Assembly (NCBI RefSeq): GCF_014645815.1
Contig: NZ_BMML01000003.1
Location: 434,001-498,000 of the forward strand
Direction: 5' to 3'
Length of the DNA: 64,000 nucleotides
Source of the DNA: Streptomyces fuscichromogenes
GTDB taxonomy: Bacteria > Actinomycetota > Actinomycetes > Streptomycetales > Streptomycetaceae
This document shows, piece after piece, positions 43,288 to 51,477 of this stretch. Position numbers and translations under genes: made by a program. Positions within the stretch are counted from its first letter, which is position 1. Each line of letters begins with the position of its first letter. The notes beneath the pieces were generated by a model. The model did no database searches. It saw only the letters and a program-made list of their open reading frames with translations, and was not told where the DNA came from.

Positions 43288-44049
43288 GTGGAGCCAGAGT
43301 TTGCAGGCCGGGTCGCGCTGGTGACAGGGGCCGCAGGAGACGGCATCGGGCAGGGAATCGCACGCCGGTTCGCGGCGGGCGGGGCCACCGTCATCGTGAC
43401 CGACTCCCATGAGCGGCGGACACAGCAGGTGGCCGAGGCGATCGGCAGGGACCACGACGCCACGGTGGCGGGGTACCCGATGGACGTCACCGACCGGGCC
43501 AGGGTGGCCGAGGTCCTCGACGAGGTCGGCCGCAAGTACGGAACCGTCCGGATACTCGTGAACAACGCCGCCTGGAACGTCCTCGGTGACATCTTCGAGT
43601 ACGACTTCGCCGACTGGGACCGCGTCATCGACGTGGACCTCACCGGGCCGTTCAACACCACACGGCTCGCTCTGCCCGGCATGCGCGAGGCCGGGGGCGG
43701 GGCGATCGTCAACATCTCCTCGATCGGCGCGGACCTCGCGGCCGGCTCGGGTGAACTGCCCTACGCGGTGGCCAAGGGCGGGCTCAACACCATGACCCGC
43801 CAGATCGCCAGGGTGGGCGGACCGCACAACATCCGCTGCAACGCGGTGGCGCTCGGTCTGGTGACCGGTACCAGGTTCACGGACATCCGGCCACAGCTCA
43901 TCGAGCGGGTGTTGCCCGACATCCCCCTGGGCCGGGCCGGCACGGCCGACGACGTCGTGGAGGCCGCGGCCTTCCTCGCCTCCGAGCGGGCCGCCTTCAT
44001 CACCGGAGAGATCCTCAACGTGTCCGGCGGCTTCTACATGCGCAATTGA
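43288..44049 (+). CDS. SDR, 3-oxoacyl reductase type
   Basis: A 253-aa SDR with TGAAGDGIGQGIARRF, NNAAWN, the Ser in VNISSIGADLAAGSGE, the catalytic LPYAVAKGG (YxxxK) and a terminal ITGEILNVSGGFYM. GTG at 43288 starts the similarity; its ribosome site GGAAGGGG lies 11 bases upstream, so the start is uncertain. It opens the SDR/SDR/hydratase/thiolase operon and probably oxidises a hydroxyacyl-CoA or ring alcohol. Confidence 0.88.
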   Translation: MEPEFAGRVALVTGAAGDGIGQGIARRFAAGGATVIVTDSHERRTQQVAEAIGRDHDATVAGYPMDVTDRARVAEVLDEVGRKYGTVRILVNNAAWNVLGDIFEYDFADWDRVIDVDLTGPFNTTRLALPGMREAGGGAIVNISSIGADLAAGSGELPYAVAKGGLNTMTRQIARVGGPHNIRCNAVALGLVTGTRFTDIRPQLIERVLPDIPLGRAGTADDVVEAAAFLASERAAFITGEILNVSGGFYMRN

Positions 44050-44162
44050 TCACACGCTCGCTGTCAGGTGTCCGTGGCCGTGCGCAACCGGCGCCACGCC
44101 GCCGCAGCCTCGTGAACGACTGACCGGCGGGGCGCCGGCGACCGGATTCGAGGAGGACGAGG

Positions 44163-44930
44163 ATGGTCTACGGGAACGAACGGTTCGAACTGACCGGCCG
44201 GTCGGCGCTGGTGACCGGTGCCGGCGGCGGAATCGGCGCCGCAGTCGCCGGAGCCCTGGCTGCGGCCGGAGCGTCGGTGCTGGTCACCGATGTCGATCCA
44301 GCCGCCGCGGCGGCGATCGCCGAGCGGATCAACGCCGCCGGAGGCAAGGCCGATGCCGCGGCCTTGGACGTGCGCGACCGCGACGCCGCGAGCGAGGCCG
44401 CGGCCCGCGCCGCTGCGCGGTCCAACGGCAGTCTGCACATTCTGGTGAACAACGCTGGTGTCACGGCCCCCGCGATGTTCGCCGACATCGATGAGACGTC
44501 GTTCCGGGGAGTCGTCGACACACATGTGCTGGGGGCGTTCCACTGTTCTCAGGCAGCGCTGCCGTATCTCCCGGTGGACGGCACCGGACGGATCATCAAC
44601 GTCACGTCTGCGGCCGGGATCACCGGCACGCTGGGCCAGGTCAACTACTCCGTTGCCAAGGCGGGTGTCATCGGTATGACCAAGTCCCTGGCGCGGGAGC
44701 TGGCACGCAAGAAGATCCTCGTCAACGCGATCGCCCCGCTGGCGGCAACACCCATGACCGAGACCATCCGCACGGACGAGAAATTCGCCGCACACATGCT
44801 CGCTCGCATCCCGTTGCGACGCTGGGCGGAACCCGAGGAGGTCGCCGGCGCCTTCGTGTTCCTGGCCTCGGACGCCGCGTCGTTCATCACCGGACAGGTG
44901 CTGCCGGTGGACGGCGGCCTGGTGATGTGA
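44163..44930 (+). CDS. SDR, FabG/3-hydroxyacyl dehydrogenase type
   Basis: A 255-aa SDR with complete motifs: TGAGGGIGAAVAGAL, NNAGVT, INVTSAAGITG (Ser), VNYSVAKAG (YxxxK) and the terminal ITGQVLPVDGGLVM. GAGGACGAGG precedes the ATG. It is the second SDR in tandem, with the hydratase 144 bp downstream; the two SDRs differ enough to suggest different substrates or steps. Confidence 0.9.
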   Translation: MVYGNERFELTGRSALVTGAGGGIGAAVAGALAAAGASVLVTDVDPAAAAAIAERINAAGGKADAAALDVRDRDAASEAAARAAARSNGSLHILVNNAGVTAPAMFADIDETSFRGVVDTHVLGAFHCSQAALPYLPVDGTGRIINVTSAAGITGTLGQVNYSVAKAGVIGMTKSLARELARKKILVNAIAPLAATPMTETIRTDEKFAAHMLARIPLRRWAEPEEVAGAFVFLASDAASFITGQVLPVDGGLVM

Positions 44931-45074
44931 GCCGCCCGTCACCGGCTGTGCCCGGCACCGAGGCATCTTGGGAGACCGTGTGCCGGGCCCGGCCCGCGGC
45001 CGGCACGACTCCCGGCCGACGACTTCGTGCCCCGCGGCGACGGGTTCCGACCGGACCGACGAGGAGAGATCCCT

Positions 45075-45923
45075 GTGACTGCGTCTGTACTGCTGACCGA
45101 GGAGCGAGCGGGAATACGGACCCTGACCTTGAACCGACCGCACCGGAAGAACGCGATCAACCGTGAACTGTGGGAGGCCCTGCGGAGCGAACTCGCTGTC
45201 GTGCGCGACGACTCCCGGACCCGGGCGGTGGTGATCACGGGCGCGGGAGACCAGTTCAGTTCCGGTGCCGATCTCTCGGCTGTCGAGGCCGACCTCCATC
45301 CGCTGCGACGGATGCGCCCGCTCACCGACGTCGCGCTGATGTTGCACGAACTCCCGGTGCCCACGATCGCCAAGGTGACCGGCGTGGCGGTGGGGGCGGG
45401 CTGGAACCTCGCGCTCGGCTGCGACTTCGTCGTCGCGACGCCCGAGTCGAGGTTCTCCCAGATCTTCGCGCGCCGCGGCCTGTCACCCGACTGCGGAGGT
45501 TCCTGGCTGCTGCCGAAACTGGCCGGACTGCAACAGGCCAAGCGGCTCGCTCTGCTGGGGGACTTCATCGACGCGCAGGAGGCCAGGTCCCTGAACCTGG
45601 TGACCTGGGTGGTACCAGGCCCTGAGATCGACGCCTTCGTGGACCGGTTGGGGGAGCGGCTGGCGCAGGGACCGCCCGTCGCGCTCGCCCAGACCAAGGC
45701 ACTGCTCAACGAAGGCGCCGACCGCACGCTGCGGGACGCGCTGGCGAGCGAGGGCCGCGCGCAGTCCGCGAATCTCGCCACGACGGACGCCCCCGAGGCG
45801 TACGCGGCGTTCCTCGAAAAGCGAGAGCCCCGGTTCACGGGGCGCTGGGCGCCGGGCAGCGACCGGCGCCGATCCGAGTCGTCCATGTCGTCCATTTCGT
45901 CCGTGGAGGTTGCCGATGCGTGA
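45075..45923 (+). CDS. enoyl-CoA hydratase/isomerase
   Basis: A 282-aa crotonase-fold protein with LTLNRPHRKNAINRELWEAL, GDQFSSGADLSAVEAD (oxyanion hole), KVTGVAVGAGWNLALGCDFV and RRGLSPDCGGSWLLPKLAGL. Asp in SPDCGG takes the place of the second catalytic Glu of true hydratases, as in isomerases. GTG at 45075 has GAGGAGAG 7 bases upstream. Its end overlaps the thiolase start by 8 bp, so both are translated together. Confidence 0.9.
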   Translation: MTASVLLTEERAGIRTLTLNRPHRKNAINRELWEALRSELAVVRDDSRTRAVVITGAGDQFSSGADLSAVEADLHPLRRMRPLTDVALMLHELPVPTIAKVTGVAVGAGWNLALGCDFVVATPESRFSQIFARRGLSPDCGGSWLLPKLAGLQQAKRLALLGDFIDAQEARSLNLVTWVVPGPEIDAFVDRLGERLAQGPPVALAQTKALLNEGADRTLRDALASEGRAQSANLATTDAPEAYAAFLEKREPRFTGRWAPGSDRRRSESSMSSISSVEVADA

Positions 45924-47061
45924 AGCCGTCATCGTCGAGGCGGTACGTACCGCCGTGGGCAAACGGCAGGGCGGCCTGTCCGGTTGGCATCCCGTGGATC
46001 TCTCGGCCGAGGTCCTCAACGCCCTGGCGCAGCGGTCCGGTGTGGATCCACGGGTCGTGGACGACGTGGTCTGGGGCTGCGTCTCACAGGTCGGGGATCA
46101 GTCGAGCAACATCGCGCGCTATGCCGTGCTGGCGGCCGGCTGGCCGGAGACGGTCCCCGGGACGACCGTGAACCGCGCCTGCGGATCCAGCCAGCAGGCC
46201 CTTGACTTCGCCGCCCAAGCGGTCATGTCCGGGCAGCAGGACGTCGTGGTCGCCGGGGGAGTGGAGGTGATGAGCCACGTCCCGATGGGTGCGTCGAGGG
46301 CGGGCGGTACGCCCTTCGGGCCCCGGGCACTGGAACGCTACGACGGCTTCACCTTCAACCAGGGCCTGTCCGCCGAGAGGATCGCACGGAAGTGGGGCTT
46401 CAGCAGGAAGCGACTCGACGAGTACGCCGCACTCTCGCACGCGAGAGCCGCTGCGGCTCAGGACACGGGGGCGTTCGACGCCCAGATCGCGCCGGTCACC
46501 AGGGACGGGGCCACCGTCTCGGCCGACGAGGGGGTGCGGCGCGGCACGTCCGTGGAGACGCTGGCCGCACTCAAGCCCGCCTTCCTCGACGACGGTCTGA
46601 TTCACGCGGGCAACTCGTCACCGATCACCGACGGAGCGGCCGCGCTGCTCGTGACCACCCCCGACAAGGCGCGAGAACTCGGCCTCACTCCCATCGTGCG
46701 CTACCGCGGCGGTGCGGTCGTGGGCTCCGACCCGGTACTCATGCTCACCGGACCCATCCCGGCGACCGAGCGGGTGCTGCGCAAGACCGGTGTACGCCTT
46801 GACGAGGTAGGGGTGTTCGAGGTGAACGAGGCGTTCGCCCCGATCCCGCTGGCCTGGCTGGCGGAGACCGGGGCGGAGCCCGCCCTGGTGAACCCCCTCG
46901 GCGGAGCGATAGCGCTCGGTCACCCGCTGGGCGCCACCGGCGCGATCCTCATGACGCGCATGGTGCACCACATGCGTGCCCAGGGGATCCGATACGGCCT
47001 TCAGACGATGTGCGAAGGAGGCGGCTCGGCGAACGCCACACTCGTCGAACTCCTGGCATGA
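45916..47061 (+). CDS. thiolase (acetyl-CoA acyltransferase)
   Basis: A 381-aa thiolase. The nucleophile is Cys89 in NRACGSSQQAL, the His is in GGAIALGHPLGATG and the second Cys in QTMCEGGGSANA. It cleaves a 3-oxoacyl-CoA with CoA, ending a beta-oxidation round. ATG at 45916 has GGAGG 6 bases upstream. It closes the SDR/SDR/hydratase operon and, with the LacI gene behind it, completes this block. Confidence 0.94.
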   Translation: MREAVIVEAVRTAVGKRQGGLSGWHPVDLSAEVLNALAQRSGVDPRVVDDVVWGCVSQVGDQSSNIARYAVLAAGWPETVPGTTVNRACGSSQQALDFAAQAVMSGQQDVVVAGGVEVMSHVPMGASRAGGTPFGPRALERYDGFTFNQGLSAERIARKWGFSRKRLDEYAALSHARAAAAQDTGAFDAQIAPVTRDGATVSADEGVRRGTSVETLAALKPAFLDDGLIHAGNSSPITDGAAALLVTTPDKARELGLTPIVRYRGGAVVGSDPVLMLTGPIPATERVLRKTGVRLDEVGVFEVNEAFAPIPLAWLAETGAEPALVNPLGGAIALGHPLGATGAILMTRMVHHMRAQGIRYGLQTMCEGGGSANATLVELLA

Positions 47062-47197
47062 GCGTCCCACGACCAGTGGCGGCCCGAACGCAGCGTGCAC
47101 CTCCTGATTCCCGCGCCCTGCTGGGCACGAGTACCTTCTGGCAGGGTTGTCCGCATGCGATAGCCTGCTCGACCGACGCTGCGAGCCAGGAGGTGGC

Positions 47198-48244
47198 ATG
47201 CCGACCGCGGGGCGCCCGACGGACACGGCCGCCGGGGACCGAGCCCGGTCGGCGACGAGCGCCGACGTGGCACGGCACGCCGGGGTCTCCCGGGCGACGG
47301 TGAGCCACGTCCTCAACGGCCAGGTCGAACGGTTCCTTCCGGAGACCGTCGACAAGGTCCGCCAGGCCGCCGCTGAACTCGGATACGTCCGCTCGGCCGC
47401 CGGACGGGCTCTGGCGATGGGGCGCAGCGACTTCGTCATCCTGGTGGCACCGCCCACGACGCTGACCAACCTCCAGGACATAGTCGACCTGGTCTCGGGG
47501 GACCTGGAGAAGCTCGGCTTCACCGTCGTAGTGCATGTCAGCCGGGCCGAGAGCGCCCAAGTCACCTCCACGCGCCTGCACAACCTCGTGGAGGCGTTGC
47601 GGCCGGCAGGACTCGTCGACCTCGGCTCGCTCTCCGAGGACGAGTTGCTGAAGTTCCAGCACACCGGATGTCCGGTCATCTCCCCGACGATCGGCACGGG
47701 CGGCCCGCGGACGGCGCGGGACGACCTCAACGCGTCGATCGGCCGTGTCCAGGCCCGCCACCTTCACCGGCGGGGCTACCGGGAGATCGTCTACGCGTTC
47801 GAGGCCGGGCACCGCGACGCCACCTGGGGCCGGGAACGGATGGGTGGCGTGATGGATGTCTGCGAGCGCCGTGGACTGACCAAGCCGGCGTACTTCGACG
47901 TTCCGCTCGAACCGGGCGGTGCTCGGGCGGCGCTCGCGGCCGTGCTCCGTGGGCGGGTGACTCCCCTGGGAATCGCCTGCTACAGCGACGAGGTGGCCGT
48001 CGCCCTGGTGTTCGGGGCCGCGAGCACCGGGGTGCACGTACCCCGGGACGTAGGGATCATCGGAACCTACAGCGGCCCGGTCGGCCAGATCGTGTCGCCA
48101 CGCCTGACCAGCGTGTACGTGGACTTGCGGGTGTCGCTCAGCGGGATACGAACGGCGATCGCGGAGACCTACGGCGGGATCCTCCCGCCCGTGTTGCCCG
48201 CTGAGGCGAGGGTGATCTCCGTGGTGGAGGGCGAGACGGCCTGA
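47198..48244 (+). CDS. LacI-family transcriptional regulator
   Basis: A 348-aa LacI protein with the DNA-binding domain ATSADVARHAGVSRATVSHV (about residues 19-38), the hinge AAGRALAMGRSD and a periplasmic-binding-like core (FVILVAPPTTL, DVGIIGTYSGPVGQIVSPRL). LacI regulators mostly sense small sugars or catabolites. ATG at 47198 has GGAGG before it. It sits just after the thiolase and could control that operon or the Liv transporter. Confidence 0.9.
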   Translation: MPTAGRPTDTAAGDRARSATSADVARHAGVSRATVSHVLNGQVERFLPETVDKVRQAAAELGYVRSAAGRALAMGRSDFVILVAPPTTLTNLQDIVDLVSGDLEKLGFTVVVHVSRAESAQVTSTRLHNLVEALRPAGLVDLGSLSEDELLKFQHTGCPVISPTIGTGGPRTARDDLNASIGRVQARHLHRRGYREIVYAFEAGHRDATWGRERMGGVMDVCERRGLTKPAYFDVPLEPGGARAALAAVLRGRVTPLGIACYSDEVAVALVFGAASTGVHVPRDVGIIGTYSGPVGQIVSPRLTSVYVDLRVSLSGIRTAIAETYGGILPPVLPAEARVISVVEGETA

Positions 48245-48328
48245 GTCGGGTCAACTGCCCGGCCCAGCCCCGGACTCTGTGTGCCGTCAGACAGAACCAA
48301 CGGCTTGCTCCAGTATCCGTCAAGGCCA

Positions 48329-48357
48329 TTGACGCGCGTCACCGTTCTTCGTACGGT
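48329..48357 (+). promoter_or_regulatory. sigma-70-like promoter
   Basis: TTGACG (48329-48334) and TACGGT (48352-48357) are separated by exactly 17 bp, and 82 bp later the FAD protein gene begins. It is one of the few clear housekeeping-type promoters in the window. Confidence 0.5.
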
Positions 48358-48439
48358 CGTGCCGTCGGGTTAACCGGATTGAAATCCCGTTGCCGTGGAT
48401 CCACTTCAGCGGGGCAGCCACTGGCGAGGAGGCTCGTGT

Positions 48440-49570
48440 ATGTCGCCTGCTGGGCACATCGACGTGGTGGTGATCGGCTTCGGTGTGGCCGGAGCCACCG
48501 CTGCGTGCGAGGCGGCCCGTGCGGGCGCACGCGTTCTCGTCCTCGACGGCAGGGGCTCCAGTACCCGTCTCCGCTCCACGCTGGCCGTGCTTGGCCGGTT
48601 CCCGAGCCTCCCAGGCCTGCCCCCTGGGCCTCGGGCGGGAGTCTGGTCGGCTCGGGCCGCGGCTCTGGCGGCAGGCGCGAAGGTATGTGCGCCGGCCAAG
48701 GTCTGTGAACTCCACGTCGACGGCGGTCGCGTCTGCGGTGTCGGGTACACCGCCCTGGAGAACTCCGCGGGTCCGGAACTGGCACACTCCTGCCTGACGC
48801 GCCTGGCGGACCGATTCCAGGGGCGTCTGGGGGGACTCGGAGATGCCGTCGGCGAGCGGGCCGACGCCGTTTGGGAGCGGGCCTCGACGGTGGGATCCAG
48901 CATGTGCTCGTCCGTGGTCCTGGCCGTCGGTCCGGAGCACTGGGAGTTCGTGGGATCCGCCGCCTGGGCATCCGTCAGGGCCGCCGAGTGCGTGGCTTGG
49001 GACCGGGGCGGCCCGGAGCGGCCCGACACGCTGTCAACAGGAGGCGTTGCAGCGGACTTTCCGCCCTTCGCCGGTAAAGAGCTGCGGGTGCGTCTGTGGT
49101 GCGCGTCGCAGGCAGGCGGCATTCGCGCGGCGGGTGGGCAGGAGCTGCTCCATGTCGGCGAGGAGACCGGAGAGGTACTCATCGGTGAGGGGCACCGGGT
49201 GCCTGGTCTGTACTCGGCGGTGCTCGACGAGTACGCCGAAGGCCCCTCGTCCGAGAGGGAGGCAGCGAGCAGGAAGGCCGCCGCGGGCCGACGGGCCGGG
49301 CTTGCCGCCGCGCGCTGCGCACGCGAGCTACGGCCGCAGCTCGTCGAGGGCTGGCCCGGGGAGCGGTCCGGCGCGGCGCCGTGGCCTCTGGCGCGGGCGG
49401 CGGGTTACCAGGTGAGCAGAGCCGTCTGTTGCGACGCCTCGTCGCCGGCGGCCGGCTCCGACTCCGGCGCGGGGCGGGGCGTCGGCGCCTCCCCGACCGG
49501 ACGCGGTCCCGGGGCCATGGTCCACAGCTCGTCCATGAGGCTGCGCAGAGCGTCCCGGCGGAGGGCGTAG
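48440..49570 (+). pseudogene. degenerate FAD-dependent oxidoreductase (KstD/FAD_binding_2-like)
   Basis: The ATG at 48440 has GAGGAGG upstream and the frame is open for 376 codons. The FAD motif VVVIGFGVAGATAACEAARA is intact, and CELHVDGGRVCGVGYTAL and TGEVLIGEGHRVPGLYSAV resemble 3-ketosteroid dehydrogenase-type flavoproteins. Typical members have about 480-560 residues; the substrate domain is shortened and the active-site segments are missing. The last 160 bp lie opposite the ArsR gene. It is probably inactive although uninterrupted. Confidence 0.6.
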
Positions 49571-49785
49571 AAGTAGTTGCGGCCCCGCTTGCGCACTTCG
49601 ATCAGCCCGGCCTGCGCAAGGATCTTGGTGTGATAGGAGATCGTCGGCTTGGACACGGGCAGGGTGTCTTCAAGGAGGCTGCAGGCCAGTTCGTCCTGCT
49701 CGGCGATCTGCTGGATGATGCTCCAGCGGATCGGGTCACCGAGAGCCTTGAATCCTTCGGGCGCGGCGATTTCCTCGCGAGACAT
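49405..49785 (-). CDS. ArsR-family transcriptional regulator
   Basis: A 126-aa winged-helix protein with FKALGDPIRWSIIQQIAEQD, the recognition helix region LPVSKPTISYHTKILAQAGL and EVRKRGRNYFYALRRDALRS. The cysteine pattern of metal sensors is absent, so it may respond to another signal. ATG at 49785 has GGGAGGGG 6 bases upstream. An AT-rich dyad lies just before it. It is convergent with the degenerate flavoprotein gene and its target is probably itself or the Liv genes. Confidence 0.88.
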   Translation of the reverse strand: MSREEIAAPEGFKALGDPIRWSIIQQIAEQDELACSLLEDTLPVSKPTISYHTKILAQAGLIEVRKRGRNYFYALRRDALRSLMDELWTMAPGPRPVGEAPTPRPAPESEPAAGDEASQQTALLTW

Positions 49786-49801
49786 GGCGTCCCCTCCCAC
49801 C

Positions 49802-49825
49802 AAAATTCGGTAATCAAACAATTTT
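49802..49825. promoter_or_regulatory. AAAATT-N12-AATTTT dyad before ArsR gene
   Basis: Perfect 6-bp arms 17 bp upstream of the ArsR start, in a 30-bp AT-rich patch. Position and symmetry fit an ArsR operator and autoregulation. Confidence 0.55.
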
Positions 49826-49988
49826 AAATCTGACCAGACACGCCCCCCAATCTACGGCAAGACGATCGTTCGGGCACAGCCCACGTGATGATGCCGCGCA
49901 CATTCGGGTGCGGCCCGGTGGTGGGGCCGCGGCTGAGCAGGACGTTCCGGCCCGGAGGAAGCAGTCGCCACCGGGCCGGACGACCCCG

Positions 49989-51206
49989 TCACTTCGCGTC
50001 AACGGCTTCGCCGCACAAGGGCGTGGCCCCCGGCACGGGCACGAAGGCCTTGCCGGTCAGCTTGACGTAGTACAGACACTGCTTCTTCGCCTTGACCGTG
50101 GTGAAGTCGACGGGTTCGGGATAGAGGCCCTCGGCGTTCCAGCCGGTGTCCTTGCGCAGATCGGAGATGAACTTCTCCTGCGAGGTGCTGCAACCGGCGA
50201 CCTCCAGACCGTGGAGATACAGATCGGCCGCCAGCCAGCCCTGCTGCTCGGCGAAGCTGGGGATCCCGGTCTTGGAGCCGGCGTACTTCCGCAGAGCCTG
50301 CGACAGCTGCTCGGTGGCCTTGCTCTTCATCTCGTTGGGCGTGATCAGTGTGGTGAAGCTGGCGCTCTGGCCCGCCTGCACGGCCGGAGCGGACTCCAGC
50401 AGGTCCTTCCCGTACCCGGTCGCCAGCACGGCGGCTTTGAGGTGGTAGCCGGCCTGGCGAAGCCCTGACAGGACGGCGAAGGAGGTGTCCGGGTTGATGG
50501 ACAGCTGCAGGACGTCGGCGTGGGAGTGGATGACGCCCAGCACGAGCGCGCCGACGTCGGTGCTTCCGAACGGCACGCTGTTGTTGACGTAGCCCGTCCG
50601 CAGACCGGCGGCCCTGGCCGAGGCCAAGGCGTTCTTGAGACCCTGCTGCGACGCGGCGTTGTTGTAGGCGATACCTGCCGCCACGGTGCCGCCCTGTTCG
50701 GCGAGGTAGGCACCCGAAGTCGTGTACACGCCGTCGGGATCGGGGACCGGGCCGTCGGGGAAGAGGTTGTTCTTCGTGTCCTTCCACTCCTTGGCGCCGT
50801 CGAAGGCGCCGCCGACGACCGGCACGCTTCTGCCCTGGGTCGTCAGCCAGGGAGAGGCTCCGTAGAAGAAGGGCGTGATGGTCAGGACGGTCTGCACCTG
50901 ATCCTGTCCCACGAGCTTCTGGGCGGCGGCCAGCGCCCCCTGGGGACTCGACGTGTCGTCAGCCGTGACGACCTTGAAGTCAAGCTTCTTCGCGCACCTG
51001 CCACCCTCGGCCCTGTACGCCTCGAACCGGGCGCGCACGGCGTCCGGGGCCGCGGCGAACGTGGCGCTGGTCGCACCACTCAGGGTCGTCAGGACGCCTA
51101 CCTTCACGGTGCCGTCCCCGGAGCCGGCGTCAGCGGCTCCGCACGCGGATGCGAAAAGGGCGACCGCGGACGCCGCACCCATCGCTGCCAAGGCCTTGCT
51201 GCGCAT
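49989..51206 (-). CDS. ABC transporter substrate-binding lipoprotein, Liv family
   Basis: A 405-aa branched-chain-amino-acid-type solute-binding protein. MRSKALAAMGAASAVALFAS then AC form a lipoprotein signal peptide, with the lipid-modified Cys near residue 22. KVGVLTTLSGATSATFAAAP and KVVTADDTSSPQGALAAAQK are typical of PBP type I. It binds the substrate outside the membrane. It is divergent from the permease and ATPase genes. In catabolic islands such importers often carry aromatic or alicyclic acids. Confidence 0.92.
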   Translation of the reverse strand: MRSKALAAMGAASAVALFASACGAADAGSGDGTVKVGVLTTLSGATSATFAAAPDAVRARFEAYRAEGGRCAKKLDFKVVTADDTSSPQGALAAAQKLVGQDQVQTVLTITPFFYGASPWLTTQGRSVPVVGGAFDGAKEWKDTKNNLFPDGPVPDPDGVYTTSGAYLAEQGGTVAAGIAYNNAASQQGLKNALASARAAGLRTGYVNNSVPFGSTDVGALVLGVIHSHADVLQLSINPDTSFAVLSGLRQAGYHLKAAVLATGYGKDLLESAPAVQAGQSASFTTLITPNEMKSKATEQLSQALRKYAGSKTGIPSFAEQQGWLAADLYLHGLEVAGCSTSQEKFISDLRKDTGWNAEGLYPEPVDFTTVKAKKQCLYYVKLTGKAFVPVPGATPLCGEAVDAK

Positions 51207-51477
51207 AGGGCATCGCTCCCCGGTGTGAAAAGTATGGAACAATCGAACTATCCGTTGGGCGTACGATGCAGCATCGAGGCACCCGTGTCACCATCTCGAC
51301 CCGATTTTTCGGCTTTGGTGAGCACTTCTGTCGTTGGAGCCGGGGCACCTCGGATCAAAAACACTTCGAGGTATTGACGGGTATTGCAGGTCTGCAGGAC
51401 GCTGCGGGTGTCCTACGGCGCGCCGCGGCGCGGTCCGCCGTCTCTTCCGAGTCAACCCCGGCCCTCTGGAGTGCCCT
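51207..51477. promoter_or_regulatory. divergent promoter region of the Liv-type transporter
   Basis: The 271-bp gap holds AACAATCGAA (51238-51247), whose reverse complement also occurs at 34368-34377 before the hydratase/ligase genes. TATTGACGGGTATTG around 51373-51387 suggests a promoter toward the permease. Confidence 0.4.
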
